A stretch of DNA of 64,000 bases from Dryocola clanedunensis subsp. sulfonylureivorans (GTDB lineage Bacteria > Pseudomonadota > Gammaproteobacteria > Enterobacterales > Enterobacteriaceae): positions 186,001 through 250,000 of the forward strand of contig NZ_JAERMU010000005.1 of the NCBI RefSeq assembly GCF_016756775.1. The letters are read 5' to 3'. A model generated the notes under the pieces. It saw only the letters and a program-made list of their open reading frames with translations. It was not told where the DNA came from and did no database searches. Position numbers and translations under genes: made by a program. How positions within the stretch are numbered: position 1 is the first letter of the stretch; each line of letters starts with the position of its first letter. Of this stretch, positions 58,982-64,000 are shown one piece after another.

Positions 58982-59301
58982 CAGCGGGTCTTCACTGCTG
59001 TACCGGTAATACTGACCATCAGCATGCTGCTGTCTTTGCCTACTGTTTCGTAATCGATATCAATACCCACCACAGCATTTGCTCCCAGACTTTCGGCCTG
59101 TTCCTGCAACTCCCGGAAGGCAATTTCACGAGCTTTACGTAGCTCTTTCTCGTAAGCACCAGAGCGGCCACCCACGATATCGCGCACGCCCGCAAAGAAA
59201 TCTCTGAAAATATTGGCCCCCAGGATAGCCTCACCTGTTACGACGCCACAATATTGTGTGATGCTTTGCCCTTCAAGCGTTGGGGTTGTGGTAAATTGCA
59301 T
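58981..59301 (-). CDS. ybjQ: UPF0145-family protein YbjQ
   Basis: A small conserved protein of 106 residues (107 in E. coli). The family motifs [15 protein letters not shown] and [11 protein letters not shown] are present. It probably forms pentamers as structural relatives do; its role is unknown. The start at 59301 ([11 protein letters not shown]) fits the family; a longer frame from 59352 does not. It is coupled to amiD by a one-base overlap. Confidence 0.93.
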   Translation of the reverse strand: MQFTTTPTLEGQSITQYCGVVTGEAILGANIFRDFFAGVRDIVGGRSGAYEKELRKAREIAFRELQEQAESLGANAVVGIDIDYETVGKDSSMLMVSITGTAVKTR

Positions 59302-59408
59302 TAGCTTCTCCTCTCTTTGGATCAATATCTTAGCGCACGGTCTGTCACGCATTTTGACAGCGATACGCTATGCTAAGGTAGTCCTCCAGCTAAAAATAAG
59401 GAAATAAA

Positions 59409-59933
59409 ATGCGCAGCTCAGTTTTGCTTCTTCTTCCGTGCGCCGTACTTCTCTCGGCCTGTACAACAGTGACGCCTGCTTATAAAGACATCGGCACCCG
59501 CAGCGGCGCTTGCATTGATGGCGGCCCGGACAGCGTCGCGCAGAAGTTTTATGACTACCAGATTACGCACAAATCACAGGGCACCAGCGCGCTGACCGGC
59601 CTGCGTCCTTATCTCAGCGACTCGCTGGCTCAGGACTTACAGAAAGCCAGCGCCTCCCCGAATGCACAGAATACCTTTATGCGCGGGAATATCTTCTCCA
59701 GCAGTGCTGATGGTGCAGACACGGCTGACGTCGCTTCTGCCTCCACCATTCCGAACACCGATGCACGCAACATTCCGCTGCGCGTGAACCTGAGCAAAGG
59801 TAGCGTTAACTGGCAGGATGAAGTGCTGATGATCCGCGAAGGCCAGTGCTGGGCCGTGGACGACGTGCGTTATCTGGGCAACAACAGCCATGCGCCTTCC
59901 GGCACCCTCCGCCAGGCCATTGAAACCAACTGA
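59409..59933 (+). CDS. ybjP: Lipoprotein YbjP
   Basis: A 174-residue lipoprotein with the lipobox LLSAC (about 14-18) after a short signal peptide. The mature part keeps the YbjP blocks TTVTPAYKDIGTRSGAC, SVAQKFYDYQI and the C-terminal GQCWAVDDVRYLG. The middle (about 70-115) differs from E. coli. Function is not known. It stands alone between ybjQ (divergent) and the art operon. Confidence 0.9.
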   Translation: MRSSVLLLLPCAVLLSACTTVTPAYKDIGTRSGACIDGGPDSVAQKFYDYQITHKSQGTSALTGLRPYLSDSLAQDLQKASASPNAQNTFMRGNIFSSSADGADTADVASASTIPNTDARNIPLRVNLSKGSVNWQDEVLMIREGQCWAVDDVRYLGNNSHAPSGTLRQAIETN

Positions 59934-59957
59934 TCGACGCTCCACCGCATCCAAAAA

Positions 59958-59979
59958 AGGGGTTAAATTCATAACCCCT
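59958..59979. terminator. Hairpin after ybjP
   Basis: AGGGGTTA (59958-59965) pairs with TAACCCCT (59972-59979). An A run precedes it, so the form is a good terminator on the minus strand but weaker for ybjP on the plus strand. Confidence 0.5.
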
Positions 59980-60098
59980 ATAAATAGTCTGGAGTTTATG
60001 CATAACGCCGACATTTATTCTTACCCCCATCGCGCCCCGCTATTTTGTGCTACTTTTAAGTGTAGATCCCGGTTGTTTTTAAGTTTTCACGCACAAAG

Positions 60099-60116
60099 AT
60101 TGCATAACTATTCTGT
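60099..60116 (+). promoter_or_regulatory. ArgR box-like site upstream of artP
   Basis: ATTGCATAACTATTCTGT matches the 18-base ARG box consensus WNTGAATWWWWATTCANW at all but three positions. E. coli artPIQM is repressed by ArgR with arginine. I do not see a good second box at the normal 21-base centre spacing. Confidence 0.5.
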
Positions 60117-60161
60117 TAAAGGTAATCTTTGCGGCCTCAATTGCTATGTAACCCGCAACGA

Positions 60162-60890
60162 ATGAGCATTCAACTAAACGGCATAAACTGCTTTTACGGC
60201 GCGCATCAGGCGCTGTTTGATATCACCCTTGAGTGCCCGCATGGCGAAACGCTGGTGCTGCTTGGGCCAAGCGGAGCGGGCAAAAGCTCGCTGCTGCGCG
60301 TACTTAACCTGCTTGAGATGCCGAAATCCGGCCAGCTCAACATTGCGGGTAATCATTTCGACTTCGTGAAAGCGCCCGGCGATAAGGCGATTCGCGAACT
60401 GCGTCAGAACGTCGGCATGGTGTTCCAGCAGTACAACCTGTGGCCGCACCTGACCGTGGTGCAGAACCTGATCGAAGCGCCCTGCCGCGTGCTGGGGTTA
60501 AGTAAAGATCGGGCGCGCGCCCGTGCCGATAAGCTTCTCGAACGCCTGCGCCTGAAACCGTATATGGATCGCTACCCGCTGCACCTGTCCGGTGGTCAAC
60601 AGCAGCGCGTGGCGATTGCCCGTGCGCTGATGATGGAGCCGCAGATCCTGCTGTTTGATGAGCCAACCGCCGCGCTCGATCCCGAGATCACCGCGCAGAT
60701 CGTCAGCATCATTCGCGAACTGGCAGAAACCAACATTACTCAGGTCATTGTTACGCACGAAGTGGAAGTGGCGCGTAAAACCGCCAGCCGCGTGGTGTAT
60801 ATGGAAAATGGCCATATTGTGGAGCAGGGCGACGCGAGCTGCTTTGCTAATCCGCAGACCGAAGCGTTTAAATTCTATTTATCACACTGA
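60162..60890 (+). CDS. artP: Arginine ABC transporter ATPase ArtP
   Basis: ATP-binding subunit of the arginine importer. From the ATG at 60162 ([13 protein letters not shown]) the product has 242 residues, equal to E. coli ArtP. Walker [10 protein letters not shown] is at about residues 35-43, the signature LSGGQQQRV at about 142, and Walker B ILLFDEP at about 163. The polar amino acid importer family uses a homodimer of this protein under ArtQ and ArtM. Confidence 0.97.
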   Translation: MSIQLNGINCFYGAHQALFDITLECPHGETLVLLGPSGAGKSSLLRVLNLLEMPKSGQLNIAGNHFDFVKAPGDKAIRELRQNVGMVFQQYNLWPHLTVVQNLIEAPCRVLGLSKDRARARADKLLERLRLKPYMDRYPLHLSGGQQQRVAIARALMMEPQILLFDEPTAALDPEITAQIVSIIRELAETNITQVIVTHEVEVARKTASRVVYMENGHIVEQGDASCFANPQTEAFKFYLSH

Positions 60891-60910
60891 TATTGAACGG
60901 GAAAATGACA

Positions 60911-61642
60911 ATGAAAAAAGTTCTGCTTGCCACATTGCTTGCCGGTTTGAGCCTGAGCGCCACGGCGGCGCAAACCATTCGTTTTGCCACCGAAGCCTCT
61001 TATCCTCCGTTTGAATCCATGGACGCCAGCAACAAAATCGTTGGTTTCGATGTCGATCTGGCTAACGCCCTGTGTAAAGAGATGGAGGCGACCTGCACCT
61101 TCTCTAACCAGTCTTTTGACAGCCTGATCCCAAGCCTGAAATTCCGCCGTATCGACGCGGTCATGGCCGGTATGGATATCACGCCTGAGCGTGAAAAGCA
61201 GGTGCTGTTCAGCAGCCCGTACTATGACAACTCCGCGCTCTTCGTGGGCCAGAAAGGCAAAGTTGCCGATATCGCCGCCCTGAAAGGCAAGAAAGTTGGC
61301 GTGCAGAACGGCACCACGCATCAGAAGTTCATCATGGATAAACATCCGGAAATCACCACCGTCCCTTACGACAGCTACCAGAACGCGAAGCTGGATCTGC
61401 AAAATGGGCGTATCGATGCGGTATTCGGCGACACAGCAGTAGTGACTGAATGGCTGAAAGCCGAGCCGAAACTGGCACCTATTGGTGACAAAGTGACGGA
61501 TAAGGGCTACTTCGGCACCGGTCTGGGCATCGCGGTTCGTCAGGGCAACACTGACCTGCAGGCGAAGTTCAACACTGCGCTGGCCAAAGTGAAACAAGAT
61601 GGGACTTACGAGACCATCTACAAAAAATGGTTCCAGAAGTAA
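60911..61642 (+). CDS. artI: Arginine ABC transporter periplasmic protein ArtI
   Basis: Periplasmic solute-binding protein of the Art system. From the ATG at 60911 the product has 243 residues. It has a signal peptide ending at ATAA and the family-3 solute-binding pattern ASYPPFESMDASNKIVGFD, seen as YPPFES plus VGFDVDLA. It is about 70 percent identical by eye to ArtJ encoded 1.5 kb downstream, showing an old duplication. Confidence 0.96.
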   Translation: MKKVLLATLLAGLSLSATAAQTIRFATEASYPPFESMDASNKIVGFDVDLANALCKEMEATCTFSNQSFDSLIPSLKFRRIDAVMAGMDITPEREKQVLFSSPYYDNSALFVGQKGKVADIAALKGKKVGVQNGTTHQKFIMDKHPEITTVPYDSYQNAKLDLQNGRIDAVFGDTAVVTEWLKAEPKLAPIGDKVTDKGYFGTGLGIAVRQGNTDLQAKFNTALAKVKQDGTYETIYKKWFQK

Positions 61643-61651
61643 GCCGCCTGA

Positions 61652-62368
61652 ATGAACGAAATTTTTCCATTAGCAAGCGCCGCCGGGATGACCGTCGGCC
61701 TTGCCGTTTGTGCACTGGTCATCGGCCTTGCGCTGGCGATGATCTTTGCCGTCTGGGAGTCCGCCAGCTGGCGTCCCGTAGCATGGGTCGGCTCCGCGCT
61801 GGTCACCGTGCTGCGCGGGCTGCCTGAAATTCTGGTCGTCCTCTTTATCTACTTCGGCTCTTCTCAGCTGCTGCTGACCCTGTCGGACGGCTTTACCCTG
61901 AACCTTGGGTTTGCCGAAATTCCCGTTCAGATGCAGATCGAGAACTTCGACGTCAGCCCGTTCCTGTGTGGCGTTATCGCCCTCTCCCTGCTCTATTCCG
62001 CCTACGCTTCGCAGACGCTGCGCGGCGCGTTAAAAGCGGTGCCCGTCGGGCAGTGGGAATCCGGCCAGGCGCTGGGGCTGTCGAAAGTCGCTATCTTCTT
62101 CCGCCTGGTGATGCCGCAGATGTGGCGTCACGCGCTCCCCGGCCTGGGAAACCAGTGGCTGGTGCTGCTGAAGGATACCGCGCTGGTCAGCCTCATCAGC
62201 GTGAACGACCTGATGCTGCAAACCAAAAGTATTGCGACCCGTACCCAGGAGCCGTTTACCTGGTACGTGATTGCCGCCGCTATCTACCTGGTGATTACCC
62301 TGCTCAGCCAGTACATCCTTAAGCGTATCGATCTGCGCGCCACTCGCTTTGAAAGGAGGCCGGGCTGA
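61652..62368 (+). CDS. artQ: Arginine ABC transporter permease ArtQ
   Basis: Inner-membrane permease of 238 residues with about five transmembrane helices and the EAA-type cytoplasmic loop ([17 protein letters not shown]). It forms a heterodimer with ArtM. The stop and the artM ATG overlap by one base. Confidence 0.96.
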   Translation: MNEIFPLASAAGMTVGLAVCALVIGLALAMIFAVWESASWRPVAWVGSALVTVLRGLPEILVVLFIYFGSSQLLLTLSDGFTLNLGFAEIPVQMQIENFDVSPFLCGVIALSLLYSAYASQTLRGALKAVPVGQWESGQALGLSKVAIFFRLVMPQMWRHALPGLGNQWLVLLKDTALVSLISVNDLMLQTKSIATRTQEPFTWYVIAAAIYLVITLLSQYILKRIDLRATRFERRPG

Positions 62369-63036
62369 TGCTTGAGTATTTACCGGAGCTGATGAAAGGG
62401 CTGCACACCAGCCTGACGCTGACCGCTGCCTCCATCGTGGTGGCGCTGATTCTGGCGCTGATTTTCACCATCATCCTGACGCTGAAAACGCCGGTGCTGG
62501 TGTACATCGTCCGTGCGTATATCACGCTGTTCACCGGCACGCCGCTGCTGGTGCAGATTTTCCTGATTTACTACGGGCCGGGCCAGTTCCCTTCGATTCA
62601 GAACTACCCGGCGCTGTGGCACCTGCTCTCCGAGCCGTGGCTGTGCGCGCTGATAGCCCTGTCGCTGAACAGCGCCGCCTACACTACGCAGCTGTTCTAT
62701 GGTGCGATTCGCGCCATCCCGGAAGGCCAGTGGCAGTCCTGCGGCGCGCTGGGGATGAGCAAGAAAGACACGCTGGCGATTTTGCTGCCTTATGCATTTA
62801 AGCGCGCCCTCTCCTCCTACTCTAACGAAGTGGTGCTGGTGTTCAAAAGTACCTCTCTGGCCTACACCATTACGCTGATGGAAGTGATGGGCTACGGCCA
62901 GCTGCTGTATGGCCGTACCTACGACGTCATGGTGTTTGGCGCAGCGGGGCTGGTCTATCTGGTGGTCAACGGTATTCTGACGCTGCTGATGCGGCTGATA
63001 GAACGCCGGGCGCTGGCGTTTGAACGCCGTAATTAA
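62368..63036 (+). CDS. artM: Arginine ABC transporter permease ArtM
   Basis: Second permease of the Art system, 222 residues, with about five transmembrane helices and the EAA loop GQWQSCGALGMSKKDTL. Family features such as RAYITLFTGTPLLVQIFLIY (about 49-68) are present. It is the last gene of artPIQM and is followed by a strong terminator before artJ. Confidence 0.96.
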   Translation: MLEYLPELMKGLHTSLTLTAASIVVALILALIFTIILTLKTPVLVYIVRAYITLFTGTPLLVQIFLIYYGPGQFPSIQNYPALWHLLSEPWLCALIALSLNSAAYTTQLFYGAIRAIPEGQWQSCGALGMSKKDTLAILLPYAFKRALSSYSNEVVLVFKSTSLAYTITLMEVMGYGQLLYGRTYDVMVFGAAGLVYLVVNGILTLLMRLIERRALAFERRN

Positions 63037-63048
63037 TCAGCGCAAATC

Positions 63049-63073
63049 AGGCGGGGTCTTCCCCGCCTTTTTA
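63049..63073 (+). terminator. artPIQM terminator
   Basis: AGGCGGGG (63049-63056) pairs with CCCCGCCT (63061-63068) around TCTT and is followed by a T-rich run. Confidence 0.92.
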
Positions 63074-63082
63074 TTATCCCGA

Positions 63083-63121
63083 TAGATATAATTATACAAT
63101 TTAATTGCATATAAATTCGCT
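63083..63121 (+). promoter_or_regulatory. Tandem ArgR boxes upstream of artJ
   Basis: ATTGCATATAAATTCGCT at 63104-63121 has only two mismatches to the ARG box consensus. A weaker box occupies 63083-63100, with centres 21 bases apart, the normal spacing for an ArgR hexamer. This fits strong arginine repression of artJ in E. coli. Confidence 0.65.
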
Positions 63122-63189
63122 CGCTGGCAAAGTTATCTGACGTCGGGAAACGACGATCTCAGACAACACGACAGACGGGAGCAGTCTCT

Positions 63190-63921
63190 ATGAAGAAGTT
63201 ACTTTTGGCCACCATGTTCGCTTCAGCCGCATTCAGCGCCACTGCCGCCGAGAAAATCAGCTTTGGTTCCTCCGCAACCTATCCGCCTTTTGAATCGCTG
63301 AACGCCAGCAACCAGATCGTCGGATTTGATATCGATCTCGCCAAAGCGTTGTGCAAACAGATGCAGGCCGACTGTACCTTTACCAACCACGCCTTCGACA
63401 GCCTTATCCCGTCGCTGAAATTCCGTAAGTACGACGCGGTGATCTCCGGCATGGATATCACCCCGGAGCGCAGCAAGCAGGTTGCTTTCACCGATCCGTA
63501 TTACGCTAACTCCGCCGTGGTGATTGCTAAAAAAGGTGCGTTCAAATCACTTAACGAACTAAAAGGAAAACGCGTTGGGATGGAGAACGGCACCACGCAC
63601 CAGAAATACCTTCAGGATAAGCATCCGGAGATTAAAACCGTCTCTTATGACAGCTACCAGAACGCAATTATCGACCTGAAAAATGGCCGTCTTGACGGGG
63701 TGTTCGGCGATACCGCCGTGGTCAACGAGTGGCTGAAAACCAATCCGCAGCTGGGCACGGTGGGCGAGCACGTTACCGACCCGCAGTACTTCGGCACCGG
63801 CCTGGGCATTGCGGTTCGTCCGGATAATAAGACGCTGCTGAAAAAGCTGAATGACGCGCTGGCGGCCATTAAAGCCGACGGAACTTACCAGAAAATCAGC
63901 CAGCAGTGGTTCCCGCAGTAA
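63190..63921 (+). CDS. artJ: Arginine-binding periplasmic protein ArtJ
   Basis: Arginine-specific periplasmic binding protein of 243 residues that works with ArtQMP. It has a signal peptide (MKKLLLATMFASAAFSATAA) and the same YPPFES and IVGFDIDLA blocks as ArtI. A GGGAG site lies before the ATG. It has its own promoter region with ArgR-like boxes and its own terminator. Confidence 0.97.
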   Translation: MKKLLLATMFASAAFSATAAEKISFGSSATYPPFESLNASNQIVGFDIDLAKALCKQMQADCTFTNHAFDSLIPSLKFRKYDAVISGMDITPERSKQVAFTDPYYANSAVVIAKKGAFKSLNELKGKRVGMENGTTHQKYLQDKHPEIKTVSYDSYQNAIIDLKNGRLDGVFGDTAVVNEWLKTNPQLGTVGEHVTDPQYFGTGLGIAVRPDNKTLLKKLNDALAAIKADGTYQKISQQWFPQ

Positions 63922-63933
63922 AGATTAGCTCAC

Positions 63934-63959
63934 GGCGGATGACGCGCTGCTCATCCGCC
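63934..63959 (+). terminator. artJ terminator hairpin
   Basis: GGCGGATGA (63934-63942) pairs with TCATCCGCC (63951-63959) around an eight-base loop. The T run is short (CTTC), so strength is uncertain. Confidence 0.7.
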
Positions 63960-63969
63960 CTTCAAGACG

Positions 63970-63999
63970 TAGGTCGGATAAGCGTAGCGCCATCCGACA
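63970..63999. repeat. REP-like palindromic element
   Basis: GTCGGAT (63973-63979) and ATCCGAC (63992-63998) form a palindrome with the interior AAGCGTAGCGCC, the pattern of enterobacterial REP elements. The start GTAGGTCGGATAAGCG is typical. The element may continue past the window's end. Confidence 0.7.
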
Positions 64000-64000
64000 T

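Overview
The window is chromosomal DNA from an enteric gammaproteobacterium of the Enterobacteriaceae. The backbone gene order is trxB-cydDC-aat-infA | clpA-clpS | cspD | macB-macA-ybjD | aqpZ-lysO-hcp-hcr-poxB, then ltaE-ybjT-ybjS | amiD-ybjQ | ybjP-artPIQM-artJ. It matches the E. coli K-12 order closely, and the proteins have nearly the same lengths as their E. coli counterparts. The sequence looks like Enterobacter or a close relative (Lelliottia, Leclercia, Kosakonia), but I cannot fix the genus without a search. Two genes expected from E. coli are missing: tRNA serW between infA and clpA, and ybjX between macA and ybjD.

The backbone covers thiol redox (trxB), cytochrome bd assembly (cydDC), the N-degron pathway and its protease (aat, clpS, clpA), translation initiation (infA), stationary-phase DNA replication control (cspD), macrolide/enterotoxin efflux (macAB), water and lysine transport (aqpZ, lysO), nitrosative-stress reductase (hcp-hcr, with FNR-like and NsrR-like sites), pyruvate oxidase (poxB), threonine aldolase (ltaE), peptidoglycan recycling (amiD) and arginine uptake (art genes with ArgR-like boxes).

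Between poxB and ltaE, which are adjacent in E. coli, lies a block of about 33 kb (roughly 21280-54400) that is visibly more AT-rich. It encodes a complete type VI secretion system (TssA to TssM) woven together with a chaperone-usher fimbria. The leftward arm reads (in transcription order) tssH, major pilin, chaperone, usher, minor pilin, tssB, tssC, hcp (tssD), tssJ, tssK, tssL, tssM, vgrG (tssI), PAAR, an unknown acidic protein, tagJ and tssE. The rightward arm reads tssF, tssG, tssA, a two-domain fimbrial tip adhesin, a Gnt1-like glycosyltransferase, a composite membrane protein ending in an OmpA domain, and a DcrB/Eag-like protein. A LuxR-type regulator faces this arm. The arms diverge from a 438-bp AT-rich region.

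The most striking part of the island is the VgrG. After its beta-helical spike it carries a tail of about 258 residues made almost only of Thr-Pro repeats (TPT[V/I/W], then about 37 PTET units), which looks like a mucin-type acceptor. The same island encodes a glycosyltransferase resembling the family of the Dictyostelium Skp1 GlcNAc-transferase Gnt1. I propose, as inference, that the enzyme glycosylates this spike tail. No recognisable toxin/immunity pair is present, and the fimbrial genes are split between both T6SS arms. Together these suggest a contact or adhesion-coupled secretion machine rather than a standard effector-loaded cluster. Note that two unrelated genes called hcp occur here: the hybrid-cluster protein at 16782 and the T6SS tube protein at 34009.
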